64,000 nucleotides of DNA from Flavobacterium aestivum (GTDB taxonomy: Bacteria; Bacteroidota; Bacteroidia; Flavobacteriales; Flavobacteriaceae). Positions 1 through 9,028 of the stretch are shown in pieces. The stretch lies in the NCBI RefSeq assembly GCF_026870175.2, contig NZ_CP113977.2, positions 2,976,001 to 3,040,000 on the forward strand. The letters run 5' to 3'. Made by a program: the position numbers and the translations under genes. How positions within the stretch are numbered: position 1 is the stretch's first letter; the number at the start of each line of letters is the position of its first letter. The notes below the pieces were generated by a model. It was not told the origin of the DNA. It made no database searches and worked only from the letters and a program-made list of their open reading frames with translations.

Positions 1-2469
1 ACCAGCTTTCCACTTAGGAGTAAGGTCGGCATTGGCAGAAATCATGATTGAATTTCCGATTATCTTTTTCTCTCTATTGTTGTTTCCATAAGTAAGAGAA
101 TAGGCAAAAGTCATATCCCATGGCAATTTTGCTCTAAAAAACTCGGATATTTTATCTTCTCCATTCTCATCATCAAATTGACTTTTTCTAACATTTCCTA
201 CGTCAATATCAGAACCAAATAAATCATCACCTCTTCCTCCGTTTCTAAGATTTTGAGAGTTCTTTTCCTTTTTTTCTCCTTTATTATTAATAGAATAATT
301 CATGGTCAGATTCGCACTGGTCATTCTAAATAAGCTTCCGCCATTATCAATGTTATAGATGTTAATTCTTTTTCCATTGTTGTCAATAGCATATGGGTCT
401 AATGTGGCGCCAAAATTGGCAGACAATTTATTATCGAAAAATTGAGTTCCACCACTAACTCTTACAGGAGACCAGGCAAGTTCTTTGGCGTCAAAATTAT
501 AGCTGGTAGACAAGTTTAAATTGTTTAGCAGCATAATTTTTTTAGGTTCCGTTTTTGTGCTGTCTCTGTCTTTGACTTTTGCCTCAAATGTGTTACTAAG
601 ATTTATTCCTAAAAAGTTTGAACTATTCATACCCGGAGAACCATAAATTCCTCCTTCAAAACGAGTATAATCTTTTTGCATGGTTCCGCTTGCATCTGTA
701 GCATAGGTGTCATAGTATTTTTCAAAACTAGGAGTGTAACTATGTGAAATCGACGGACGCATTACGTGTCGGATGGATTGTATTTTTTTGTCGTTGCCAA
801 AATTAAATGTACCGTATATGGTTGTTCCTAAACTTGTAGATGATGAATAAGTTCTAAATGCATCAAAACCTTTTACGTCAGTAGTTACAACAGTATTTAG
901 CAGATCATCATATCTTTTATTGATGGTTTTAAAGTACCAAACTTCTTGATAGTTTAAAGAAGAACTTACACTAAAATATTTAAACACTTTAAAGTTAGTG
1001 CTTAACGGAATAGAGTGTTGGAAACCTATATCAGCATTTCTAAACATTTCAGGTTTAAAAAACAATGAGTCGGTAGTTTTAAAACTGTTTTTTCCGTTCA
1101 AATTATATTGCAAGTTAATGTTTTTGATTATACCTTTTTTGGCACCATCATTCGATGCAAACGGATACATACGATCAATACTAAACTGCAATGTAGGCAG
1201 TGTCATGTTGATTTCTTTGGTTTGCGTATTTTGTGAGTGCGTTGCTGTTAGCGATATTCTACTTTCAGGGATTGAATGGAATACGGTGCTATAAGAGATA
1301 GAAGAACTCAAAGTGTTGTTCAAAGAAGAACCAACATTGATTTGATTTATGGTTTTCTTGAAGTATTCACTACTACCAAGGTTCACGGATGCTGAAAACG
1401 TAGAATTTGGATTCGCTTTTGAATCTTGAGAATGTGACCATTGAATATTGTATATTTTGGTCTTCGAATAATCAGGATATCCTCTTTCGCTGACAATGTT
1501 ATTCTCAAATCGAATGTTTATGTTTCCTTGAAAATGATATCTGTTAGCATAAGAAGATTGAGCCGCTAAACCATAACTTCCATTGGTGTAATAATCTCCT
1601 GTTAATGCCAAATTGTAATAATCACTTAGAGCAAAATAATACCCTCCGTTTTGAAGAGAAAATCCTTTAGTGTTAGAATTGTTATATGAAGGGAGAATAA
1701 TTCCCGAAGTACTTGTCTCTTTTGAAAGAGGAAAATAAGCAAACGGAAGAAATAATGGGGTAGGAACATCAGCAATTACCATGTTGGTAAATCCAGTTAC
1801 GATTTTTTTTCCAGGGGTGAATTTAATCTTATTAGTCTGAAAATAATATTCAGGATTATCGATATCCTTTGCGGTTGTAAATCGGGCGCCTTTTAAGAAA
1901 TATACAGAGTCATTTTCTTTTTTGGTGATAGCAGCTTTTACATTAAATTCTCCTTGATTGGTTCTTGAATTCCAAATAAGAGCTTTTTTGGTTTTGAAAT
2001 TAAAACGAATAGAGTCTGGCTCAATAACATTATTACCCTGCTTGAAATTTGGAAATTGTGTGTAATTCCCCGTAGAATCTTTTATTCTTCCAGCATAAAC
2101 TTCATTTTTATCATAATCCATAACAATTATACCCGATTTTAATTCTACATCTTGGTAGTATAATTCGGATTTGTCGTACAGGGTGATGAGTTTTTTCTTC
2201 TGATCTATTTTGACATAGTTTTCAGCTTTGTACCTAACTTTACCGTCAAGAACTCCTTTTTTTACTTTGACAGTATCTAATCTTACTGTGTCTTTTTTTA
2301 CATCAGTAACAGATTCTTCAATACTGTTTTTAGTATTAGGAGACTTAACTTCTTGTTTCTTAGAAGGTAGTGGCGTTTGTTTCTTTTTTATATCCTGAGA
2401 ATATAAATTACTAGATCCTATTGATAGGAAAATTGATAGTAAAACGATATTAAATAAGTTTGTATGCAA
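1..2469 (-). CDS. LptD-like LPS assembly outer-membrane protein (3' end missing)
   Basis: The reverse strand is open from the left edge to about 2520 and reads as a secreted outer-membrane protein: signal peptide ending near NLYSQD, an OstA-like domain (about residues 70-230, with YYQDVELKSG and ADVPTPLFLPFAYFPL), then a long Ser/Asn/Tyr-rich beta-barrel. This order fits the Bacteroidota LptD family, which inserts lipopolysaccharide into the outer leaflet. The 823 visible codons reach the edge, so the C-terminus is missing. I chose the TTG at 2469 (MHTNLFNIVLLSIF...). A TAATTTTG promoter box at 2525-2518 would put the transcript start downstream of the other candidate TTG at 2520. The gene is divergent from the amidase. 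Family assignment is good; the start is inferred. Confidence 0.85.
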   Translation of the reverse strand, partial: MHTNLFNIVLLSIFLSIGSSNLYSQDIKKKQTPLPSKKQEVKSPNTKNSIEESVTDVKKDTVRLDTVKVKKGVLDGKVRYKAENYVKIDQKKKLITLYDKSELYYQDVELKSGIIVMDYDKNEVYAGRIKDSTGNYTQFPNFKQGNNVIEPDSIRFNFKTKKALIWNSRTNQGEFNVKAAITKKENDSVYFLKGARFTTAKDIDNPEYYFQTNKIKFTPGKKIVTGFTNMVIADVPTPLFLPFAYFPLSKETSTSGIILPSYNNSNTKGFSLQNGGYYFALSDYYNLALTGDYYTNGSYGLAAQSSYANRYHFQGNINIRFENNIVSERGYPDYSKTKIYNIQWSHSQDSKANPNSTFSASVNLGSSEYFKKTINQINVGSSLNNTLSSSISYSTVFHSIPESRISLTATHSQNTQTKEINMTLPTLQFSIDRMYPFASNDGAKKGIIKNINLQYNLNGKNSFKTTDSLFFKPEMFRNADIGFQHSIPLSTNFKVFKYFSVSSSLNYQEVWYFKTINKRYDDLLNTVVTTDVKGFDAFRTYSSSTSLGTTIYGTFNFGNDKKIQSIRHVMRPSISHSYTPSFEKYYDTYATDASGTMQKDYTRFEGGIYGSPGMNSSNFLGINLSNTFEAKVKDRDSTKTEPKKIMLLNNLNLSTSYNFDAKELAWSPVRVSGGTQFFDNKLSANFGATLDPYAIDNNGKRINIYNIDNGGSLFRMTSANLTMNYSINNKGEKKEKNSQNLRNGGRGDDLFGSDIDVGNVRKSQFDDENGEDKISEFFRAKLPWDMTFAYSLTYGNNNREKKIIGNSIMISANADLTPKWKAG

Positions 2470-2517
2470 AGGTTTAAATGCTATTTTTGTAAATTGTAGG
2501 CTTGCGTATTCGTGGGT

Positions 2518-2525
2518 CAAAATTA
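2518..2525 (-). promoter_or_regulatory. -7 promoter box of the lptD-like gene
   Basis: TAATTTTG on the minus strand matches the Bacteroidota -7 consensus TAnnTTTG. A TTTTTG lies 15 nt upstream, slightly closer than usual. The box argues for the TTG start at 2469 rather than 2520. Confidence 0.5.
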
Positions 2526-2599
2526 CATATAAATTTTTGTCAAAAATAATCAATTGGTAAATTTATAACGGAAGTCTTATAATTAAATAACACTATTGG

Positions 2600-3736
2600 A
2601 TGTATAAATTAAATAAAATAAAAATTGCATTAACATTTTTAATAGTAATTATGTCTACTGATTCTTATAGTCAGTTCGGTAATTTTAAAGTGACTTTGGA
2701 TGCCGGACACGGGGATCATGACTTTGGAGCTGTTTATAGCGGAAGAGTTGAAAAAAATATTGCTTTGGCAATAGTTTTAAAAGTAGGTAAGATTTTAGAG
2801 GCATATCCTAAAATAGATGTTATATATACTCGAAAGACAGATGTTTTTATCGGTTTGATAGAAAGAGCCAATATAGCCAATAGAGCAGATGCCAATATTT
2901 TTGTGTCAATACATTGTAATGCAAACAAAAATACTGCTGCAGACGGAACAGAAACCTATGTTATGGGTATGAATAAGATTGCATCAAATCTTGAAGCTGC
3001 GAAACAAGAGAACTCTGTAATCACAATGGAGAAAGATTATAAACAAAAATATGAAGGTTTTGATCCTAATTCTCCAGAAACAATGATTGGTATGACTTTA
3101 ATGCAAGAAGAGTATCTGGAAAACAGTATTTCATTGGCAAGTAAAGTAGAAGATGCTTTTGGAAAATTAGGTAAAAAGTTAAGACATGGCGGTGTAAAGC
3201 AAGCTCCTTTTATGGTACTACATAAAGCTTATATGCCTAGGGTATTAATAGAAACTGGATTTGTGTCTAATCCTGTTGAGGGAGAATTATTAAATTCCGA
3301 ATCTGGTCAGGATGAAATCGCGAGAGCAATTGCAGATGCAATTATCAGTTATAAACTAGAATATTTTGGAGATGGGGGGAATGAGACTTTAGAAGAAAAG
3401 CCTTCTCAAAAATTAATGGAAAGTAAAAATAAAACGAACGATTCTTCAGAAACTAATACTCCAATTATAAAAAAAGACACTTTAGGGGCTGTTTATAAAG
3501 TTCAATTATCAGCCAGCAAAAAAAATATAGCTTTGTTACCTAAAAACTTTAAGGGGTTGAAAAATGTTTCAATGGTCTATGAAGATAAGATTTATAAATA
3601 TTTTTTTGGTGAAACAACAGATTATGCAGAAGCAAAAAATCAATTAATGGAGGCTAAATCGAAAGGTTATGATTCAGCTTTTTTAGTTGCACTTAGAAAT
3701 GGAAAAAAAATAAGCATACAGGAAGCGATTAAATAA
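2600..3736 (+). CDS. N-acetylmuramoyl-L-alanine amidase (Amidase_3)
   Basis: A periplasmic zinc amidase that cleaves the amide between MurNAc and L-Ala in peptidoglycan, used in cell separation and wall turnover. A signal peptide covers residues 1-24 (ends SYSQ). The catalytic domain spans about 29-235. Zinc ligands are visible as His37 (DAGHGD), Glu51 (VEKN) and His105 (SIHCNA), and the conserved Glu lies in LIETGFVSN. A low-complexity Lys/Thr/Ser linker leads to a C-terminal segment (about 295-378, starting YKVQLSAS) that resembles a SPOR domain, which would target septal glycan. The MCE gene follows 56 bp downstream. The enzyme class is clear; SPOR identity is by appearance only. Confidence 0.93.
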   Translation: MYKLNKIKIALTFLIVIMSTDSYSQFGNFKVTLDAGHGDHDFGAVYSGRVEKNIALAIVLKVGKILEAYPKIDVIYTRKTDVFIGLIERANIANRADANIFVSIHCNANKNTAADGTETYVMGMNKIASNLEAAKQENSVITMEKDYKQKYEGFDPNSPETMIGMTLMQEEYLENSISLASKVEDAFGKLGKKLRHGGVKQAPFMVLHKAYMPRVLIETGFVSNPVEGELLNSESGQDEIARAIADAIISYKLEYFGDGGNETLEEKPSQKLMESKNKTNDSSETNTPIIKKDTLGAVYKVQLSASKKNIALLPKNFKGLKNVSMVYEDKIYKYFFGETTDYAEAKNQLMEAKSKGYDSAFLVALRNGKKISIQEAIK

Positions 3737-3792
3737 TAATTACAATTTCGAATATTTTATATTAGATTTGCAAAAAAATAAAGACATAAATT

Positions 3793-4752
3793 TTGAAAAT
3801 TACAAGAGAAATTAAAACTGCAATTTTAGTACTTACTTCAATTTTATTATTCATTTGGGGTTACAGTTTTCTAAAGGGTAAAGACCTTTTTAATAATTAT
3901 AAAACATTTTTTGTTGAGTATTCAAATGTTGAAGGATTAGCACCTTCAGCTCCAGTAACTATAAATGGATTAGTTGTTGGTAAGGTTAGAGCAATAACAA
4001 TTAGTGAGAAAGGGAATCTATTGGTAGAATTACAATTAAGCACCGATTTTCCTATTTCAAAATCAAGTACAGCCACACTATATGACGGAAGTCTTATAGG
4101 CGGGAAACAGGTAGCTATTCATCCTAATTTTAAAGACAAAGTTGTTGCTGAAAATGGAGATTATCTGGTTGGTGAGATAGAAGCAGGTTTGATGACTTCA
4201 TTGGGAGACAAGGCAGCACCAGTTATTGCTAAAGTAGAGAAATTGATGGCTAGTGCAGATCAATTAATTACAAGCTTTAATACAGTTCTTGATGCCAAAG
4301 GTCAAGCTGATTTAAAAAAGAGCTTAGCAGAACTTAGCGCAACTATGGAGCAATTTCATAAAGTAGCTGAGGGTGCGAATGTGATTTTGGATGAAAACAA
4401 AGGACAATTAAAAGGAGTAGTTTCTAATTTTAATAAAGTTTCTAATAATTTCGTTAAGATTTCAGATTCATTGAATAAAGCTGATTTAGGACAAACAGTT
4501 AAAAATTTGAATACAACATTAAACAAAGTTGATGGTTTAATGAAAGGTATAGAATCTGGAAAAGGGACTATGGGTAAAATGATGAAGGACGACGCCTTAT
4601 ATGCAAACCTGGAAAAAACTTCCAAAGAGTTGGAATTGCTTTTACAGGATGTTAGATTAAATCCAACACGATATGTAAATGTTTCTGTTTTTGGAAAGAA
4701 AAACAAACCATATGTTGCTCCAAACGATTCTATAACAAAAGTAAAAAACTAG
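3793..4752 (+). CDS. MCE/MlaD-family lipid transport protein
   Basis: An inner-membrane anchored MCE protein of the type that binds lipids in the periplasm and moves phospholipids between membranes. One N-terminal membrane segment (about 8-25, TAILVLTSILLFIWGYSF) is followed by the MCE domain (about 38-115, with the NVEGLAPSAPVTINGLVVGKV signature). A helical, heptad-rich tail (about 150-300) probably forms the oligomeric tube. The start codon is TTG at 3793, and MKITREIK is a good n-region. No MlaE/MlaF partners are nearby, as is common for these stand-alone flavobacterial genes. It sits 3 nt before the Fe-S protein gene and may be co-transcribed with it. Confidence 0.88.
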   Translation: MKITREIKTAILVLTSILLFIWGYSFLKGKDLFNNYKTFFVEYSNVEGLAPSAPVTINGLVVGKVRAITISEKGNLLVELQLSTDFPISKSSTATLYDGSLIGGKQVAIHPNFKDKVVAENGDYLVGEIEAGLMTSLGDKAAPVIAKVEKLMASADQLITSFNTVLDAKGQADLKKSLAELSATMEQFHKVAEGANVILDENKGQLKGVVSNFNKVSNNFVKISDSLNKADLGQTVKNLNTTLNKVDGLMKGIESGKGTMGKMMKDDALYANLEKTSKELELLLQDVRLNPTRYVNVSVFGKKNKPYVAPNDSITKVKN

Positions 4753-4755
4753 TAT

Positions 4756-6090
4756 ATGAGTTATCTTAGTAGTATATTATTTGCCATAATATTGATTATT
4801 GGATTCGGGTATTTTTATTCAAATGTAAAAAAAATCATTAGGAATATAAATCTGGGTACTGATGTAGATCGTAAAGATAATGCAAAGGCACGTTGGAGAA
4901 ATATGGCTATGATTGCTCTTGGGCAATCTAAAATGGTAAAAAGACCCGTAGCAGGGATACTTCACATAATAGTTTATATTGGATTTGTTATTATCAATAT
5001 TGAATTATTAGAGATCATCATTGATGGTCTGTTTGGAACTCATAGAATTTTTGCTCCTATCGGAGTTGTATATGATGTTTTAATAGGTTCTTTTGAGATA
5101 CTGGCTTTTTTAGTATTATTTGCGGTTAGTGTATTTTTGATAAGAAGAAATATAGTTAAACTAAGAAGATTTATTCATTCAGACTTGAAAGGTTGGCCAA
5201 AGAGTGATGCTAATTACATTTTGTATTTTGAAATCACTTTGATGACTTTGTTTTTATTAATGAATGCTTCTGATTTGCATTTACAAAATGTTCCTGGAGG
5301 ATTCTCTCATTTTATAAAAGCAGGTTCATTTCCTGTAAGCCAATTTATTGCACCAGTTTTCAACGGTATGTCTAATGAGTTAGTCATGATGCTAAATGAA
5401 GGCTTTTGGTGGTTGCATATTGTAGGGATTTTGGTTTTTATGAATTATTTATATTTTTCTAAGCACCTACATATCTTATTGGCTTTCCCAAATACGTATT
5501 TTGCTAATTTAAAACCTCAAGGACAATTTGATAATTTAGCTTCTGTAACTGCTGAAGTAAAATTAATGATGGATCCGAATGCTGATCCTTTTGCAGCAGC
5601 GCCAGTTTCTGAAAATGAAGCCCCAAGTAAATTTGGTGCGAGCGATGTTCAGGATTTAAACTGGGTTCAGTTATTAAATGCTTATACCTGTACAGAATGC
5701 GGTCGTTGTACTTCTTCTTGTCCAGCCAATCAAACAGGTAAAAAATTGTCTCCTCGTAAAATTATGATGGATACCAGAGATAGATTGGAAGAAGTAGGTA
5801 AAAACATCGATGCCAATAAAGGTGTTTTTGTACCGGATAATAAATCATTATTAAACGATTATATTACTCCAGAAGAATTATGGGCTTGTACGTCTTGCAA
5901 CGCTTGTGTAGAAGAATGCCCAGTAAATATTAGTCCACTTTCTATCATCATGGATATGAGACGTTATCTGGTTATGGAGCAAAGTGCTGCACCAATGCCT
6001 TTAAATGCGATGATGACTAATATTGAGAATAATGGAGCACCATGGCAATACAGTCAGCAAGATCGTTTGAATTGGAAAGACGAAAATTAG
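4756..6090 (+). CDS. Membrane-bound 4Fe-4S protein (HdrD/GlcF-type electron transfer)
   Basis: A membrane iron-sulfur protein. Several hydrophobic segments fill residues 1-250 (about 5-25, 70-95, 115-135, 155-175, 220-240), resembling the nitrate-reductase gamma/heterodisulfide-reductase membrane subunit. A soluble C-terminal domain carries two ferredoxin motifs, CTECGRCTSSCP (about 314-325) and CTSCNACVEECP (about 378-389), each able to bind a [4Fe-4S] cluster. The next gene encodes the partner CCG-domain protein, so the pair may pass electrons between the quinone pool and a cytosolic substrate. That substrate cannot be read from the sequence. Confidence 0.85.
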   Translation: MSYLSSILFAIILIIGFGYFYSNVKKIIRNINLGTDVDRKDNAKARWRNMAMIALGQSKMVKRPVAGILHIIVYIGFVIINIELLEIIIDGLFGTHRIFAPIGVVYDVLIGSFEILAFLVLFAVSVFLIRRNIVKLRRFIHSDLKGWPKSDANYILYFEITLMTLFLLMNASDLHLQNVPGGFSHFIKAGSFPVSQFIAPVFNGMSNELVMMLNEGFWWLHIVGILVFMNYLYFSKHLHILLAFPNTYFANLKPQGQFDNLASVTAEVKLMMDPNADPFAAAPVSENEAPSKFGASDVQDLNWVQLLNAYTCTECGRCTSSCPANQTGKKLSPRKIMMDTRDRLEEVGKNIDANKGVFVPDNKSLLNDYITPEELWACTSCNACVEECPVNISPLSIIMDMRRYLVMEQSAAPMPLNAMMTNIENNGAPWQYSQQDRLNWKDEN

Positions 6091-6176
6091 TTTCTTTCAA
6101 ATTTGTTTTAATTAAAAAAATATAAAATACACGCAAATTGAGGCTCTTGCCTTTGTTGTAAAAAAATATAAAAGTT

Positions 6177-6968
6177 ATGTCAGAAAATTTAGTTGTGCCA
6201 ACAATGGCCGAAATGCTAGCCCAAGGAAAACAACCAGAAGTTTTATTTTGGGTAGGTTGTGCAGGAAGTTTTGACGATAGAGCAAAGAAAATAACAAAAG
6301 CATTTGTGCGAATTCTAAATCGTGCCAATGTTTCTTTTGCTGTTTTAGGTACAGAAGAAAGTTGTACTGGAGATCCGGCAAAAAGAGCAGGAAATGAATT
6401 TTTGTTTCAAATGCAAGCGATGATGAATATCGAAGTGCTAAATGCTTATGAAGCCAAAAAAATTGTTACTGCTTGTCCGCATTGTTTTAATACTTTGAAA
6501 AATGAATACCCTGAATTGGGAGGACATTATGAAGTAGTGCATCATACAGAATTTCTTAAATCATTATTAGACTCAGGTCGTTTAACGATTGAGGGAGGAC
6601 AATTTAAAGGAAAACGAATTACTTTCCATGATCCTTGTTATTTAGGTAGAGCGAATAATGTATATGAGGCCCCAAGAGATTTAATTCAGAAACTGGATGC
6701 TGAATTGATCGAAATGAAACGATCAAAAGCTAACGGTTTATGTTGTGGAGCTGGAGGTGCACAAATGTTTAAAGATGCTGAACCAGGTAATAAAGAAATC
6801 AATGTTGAAAGAACAGAAGATGCTTTAGAAACAAAACCAGATATTATTGCAGCAGGTTGCCCATTTTGTAACACCATGATGACAGACGGTGTTAAAAATA
6901 AAGAAAGAGAAGGCGATGTTAAAGTAATGGATGTAGCCGAATTGATTGCCAACGCTCAGGATTTGTAA
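6177..6968 (+). CDS. CCG-domain Fe-S protein (HdrB/LutA-like)
   Basis: A soluble cysteine-rich protein with two CCG-type repeats, the fold of heterodisulfide reductase subunit B and lactate/glycolate oxidase subunits. Visible elements are WVGCAGSFDDR near residue 25, TACPHCFNT near 99-107, FHDPCYLGR near 150, LCCGAGG near 187 and AAGCPFCNTM near 227. These cysteines usually bind an unusual [4Fe-4S] cluster. It lies 86 bp after the membrane 4Fe-4S gene and 2 nt before the PAP2 gene. Together the two Fe-S proteins look like a split GlcF/HdrD module without a visible dehydrogenase. Confidence 0.87.
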   Translation: MSENLVVPTMAEMLAQGKQPEVLFWVGCAGSFDDRAKKITKAFVRILNRANVSFAVLGTEESCTGDPAKRAGNEFLFQMQAMMNIEVLNAYEAKKIVTACPHCFNTLKNEYPELGGHYEVVHHTEFLKSLLDSGRLTIEGGQFKGKRITFHDPCYLGRANNVYEAPRDLIQKLDAELIEMKRSKANGLCCGAGGAQMFKDAEPGNKEINVERTEDALETKPDIIAAGCPFCNTMMTDGVKNKEREGDVKVMDVAELIANAQDL

Positions 6969-6970
6969 AA

Positions 6971-7750
6971 ATGGCGATAAGAAAATTTGTTTTACTAATG
7001 TTATTGCCGGTATGGGGTTCCTTATTTGCACAAACAACATCTAAAATAAATTTTCAAGATTCAATAGTTCATGATTCGAGTGCCGCTAAACAATTAAAGT
7101 TTAATGTCAAGCAATTAATACTTCCAGTTACTTTTATAGGGTTTGGAGCAATTGGAATCAATAGTGACCAATTGAAAAAGCTGAACTCTGAAATCAGTGA
7201 AGAAGTCACAGAGCACATCGATAAGCGAATAACAATTGATGATTTTCTACAATACGCTCCAGCAGCTTCAGTTTATGCTTTAGGCGCTTTTGGAGTTGAA
7301 GGAAAAAATAATCTTAAAGATAAATCGATTATTCTTGGTACTTCCTTTTTGATAATGACTACAGTTGTTACAGGATTAAAAGTTGTTACTAAAGTTGAAA
7401 GACCAGATCTTACAAGCAATAATTCTTTTCCATCAGGACATACGGCAACGGCCTTTATGGGAGCCGAATTTCTATATCAGGAATATAAAGATGTCTCTAT
7501 TTGGTATGGAGTTTCAGGATATGCTATAGCCACTTTTACAGGAGCATTTAGAATGTATAATAATCGGCATTGGCTCACAGATGTAGTTGCAGGTGCAGGA
7601 ATCGGAATACTGAGTGCGAAAGCGGGGTATTGGTTGTTTCCAACAGTAAATAAATTATTCACATCAAAAAGTAATCCAAACAAGAAATCTGCGTTTATTC
7701 CTTATTATGACGGAAAGCAAGTAGGGTTTGGATATATTTCTTCTTTTTAA
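6971..7750 (+). CDS. PAP2-family phosphatase, periplasmic
   Basis: A type 2 phosphatidic acid phosphatase-like enzyme. A signal peptide or first membrane helix covers residues 1-20 (ends SLFAQ). The three PAP2 motifs are present: KVVTKVERP (about 136-144), SFPSGHTA (about 151-158) and an RHWLTD motif (about 195-200). Likely substrates are lipid phosphates such as undecaprenyl pyrophosphate or lipid A phosphates, but specificity is not readable. It starts 2 nt after the CCG protein gene, so the two are probably translationally linked. Confidence 0.88.
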   Translation: MAIRKFVLLMLLPVWGSLFAQTTSKINFQDSIVHDSSAAKQLKFNVKQLILPVTFIGFGAIGINSDQLKKLNSEISEEVTEHIDKRITIDDFLQYAPAASVYALGAFGVEGKNNLKDKSIILGTSFLIMTTVVTGLKVVTKVERPDLTSNNSFPSGHTATAFMGAEFLYQEYKDVSIWYGVSGYAIATFTGAFRMYNNRHWLTDVVAGAGIGILSAKAGYWLFPTVNKLFTSKSNPNKKSAFIPYYDGKQVGFGYISSF

Positions 7751-7751
7751 G

Positions 7752-7822
7752 TGAAAATTCGAAAGTCGAAAGTCAAAAGACAAGGAGTAAAAATCTAAAT
7801 TCAAAAATCTAAAATAACAATA
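7752..7822 (+). repeat. Simple word-like repeat between genes
   Basis: Short imperfect repeats, CGAAAGTCGAAAGTCAAAAG and then AAATCTAAATTCAAAAATCTAAAAT, fill the whole gap. They resemble the other simple repeats at gene borders in this window. Confidence 0.5.
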
Positions 7823-7824
7823 TC

Positions 7825-8307
7825 ATGTACGTTCCTTTTGAAAATTTACCGGACGAATCCAGAATTTGGATTTATCAATCGAATAGAAAATTTTCGGATG
7901 ATGAATTTTCTGAAATCGAAACTGATTTGAAATCGTTTCTTAACGAATGGGCAGCTCATGGAAGTAGCCTGGAATCTTCTTGTTTGTTGAAATACAATCG
8001 ATTTATTATAATCGCAGTAAATCAGGAAGTGCAAGCAGCAACAGGTTGTTCTATTGATTCATCAGTTGAGTTTATCCAAAGCTTAGAGAAAAAATACAAT
8101 GTAGATTTATTGGATAAAATGAATGTGACCTTCAAGCTAGGAGAACACATCGCACACAAACCATTGATTGATTTCAAGAAAATGGTAAAAGATAAAGCCG
8201 TTACCGAAAATACAATAGTCTTTAATAATTTGGTTAACAATATAGAAGAATTCAAAGAATCTTGGGAAGTTCCCGCTATGGATAGTTGGCATAGTCGATT
8301 TTTTTAA
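7825..8307 (+). CDS. Conserved Bacteroidota protein of unknown function (160 aa)
   Basis: A soluble acidic protein of 160 residues, with no signal peptide and no membrane segment. From memory, relatives in Flavobacterium genomes carry the label 'ABC transporter ATPase', but there is no Walker A (GxxxxGKT), signature or Walker B motif here, so that name is not supported. Visible features are the N-terminal MYVPFENLPDESRIWIYQS, a Cys-containing core (AATGCSID) and the C-terminal end WHSRFF. It lies between two PAP2 genes. I do not assign a function. Confidence 0.75.
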   Translation: MYVPFENLPDESRIWIYQSNRKFSDDEFSEIETDLKSFLNEWAAHGSSLESSCLLKYNRFIIIAVNQEVQAATGCSIDSSVEFIQSLEKKYNVDLLDKMNVTFKLGEHIAHKPLIDFKKMVKDKAVTENTIVFNNLVNNIEEFKESWEVPAMDSWHSRFF

Positions 8308-8326
8308 ACTAATTTATAAAATCAAT

Positions 8327-8941
8327 ATGTCTAAAATTATTTCCCTTTTTGCATTGTTTTTTTGTTTTTCAATTTCTAATGCTCAAAATTCTGATATAGA
8401 TCTTTTAAAAAAAATAAATCTAAACAGAAATACTAATCTCGAATCAACAATGATTGGGATTACTAATAGTGCTTTGCCGGTGAGTATTGGTACACCTGTA
8501 ATTATTTATACAGTTGGATTAATAGAAAAAGATAGTGTCACAAAGAAAAAAGCAATTTTTATAGGGGAATCTTTGGCAGCATCAGCATTTATTTCTTTTG
8601 CCTTAAAAAAAATTACAAAAAGGGAAAGACCCTATGTAACCTATCCAGAAATAGATAATGTTACAGAGGAATCAAGCTATTCTTTTCCTTCAGCTCATAC
8701 TTCATCAGCTTTTGCTACAGCAACATCATTAAGTATGGCTTATCCAAAATGGTATGTAATTGCTCCATCTTTCTTGTGGGCAGGTGCTGTAGGATATTCA
8801 CGTATGTACTTGGGAGTACATTATCCTACCGATGTTCTGGCAGGTGCAATTGTGGGTAGTGGTTCGGCTTTTTTGTGTTATAAATTGAATAAATGGATTA
8901 ATAAAAAGAGATCTCCACATCAAAAAAAGCTTTGGGAGTAA
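8327..8941 (+). CDS. PAP2-family phosphatase (second copy)
   Basis: A second PAP2 enzyme, shorter than the first (204 aa). A signal peptide covers 1-19 (ends SNAQ). Motifs are KKITKRERP (about 95-103), SFPSAHTSS (about 122-130, with Ala in place of Gly in PSGH) and SRMYLGVHYPTD (about 158-169). Membrane-spanning helices lie between the motifs. It starts 19 nt after the 160-aa unknown, and the three genes from 6971 may form one transcript. The close relative nearby suggests related but divergent substrates; identity is low, so this is not a recent duplication. Confidence 0.87.
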   Translation: MSKIISLFALFFCFSISNAQNSDIDLLKKINLNRNTNLESTMIGITNSALPVSIGTPVIIYTVGLIEKDSVTKKKAIFIGESLAASAFISFALKKITKRERPYVTYPEIDNVTEESSYSFPSAHTSSAFATATSLSMAYPKWYVIAPSFLWAGAVGYSRMYLGVHYPTDVLAGAIVGSGSAFLCYKLNKWINKKRSPHQKKLWE

Positions 8942-8992
8942 TTCTTTATTAAAACTTAAAGGCTTTTCGTTATTTTTTCAAAAAATATACTT

Positions 8993-9000
8993 TAAATTTG
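8993..9000 (+). promoter_or_regulatory. -7 promoter box of the metal efflux operon
   Basis: TAAATTTG matches TAnnTTTG and lies 28 nt before the TTG start of the small Cys-rich gene. No clear TTG lies at -33. It probably drives the operon 9029-15124. Confidence 0.5.
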
Positions 9001-9028
9001 CTACTATCATAATCCTATTTCTGTATTC

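Noticed and set aside
998..1294. Possible 98-aa plus-strand protein
   Set aside because: It lies entirely antisense within the lptD-like reading frame, which has clear family sequence; no promoter or homology cue.
7825..8307. ABC transporter ATPase label
   Set aside because: No Walker A, Walker B or signature motif in 160 residues; the name would be an annotation carry-over.
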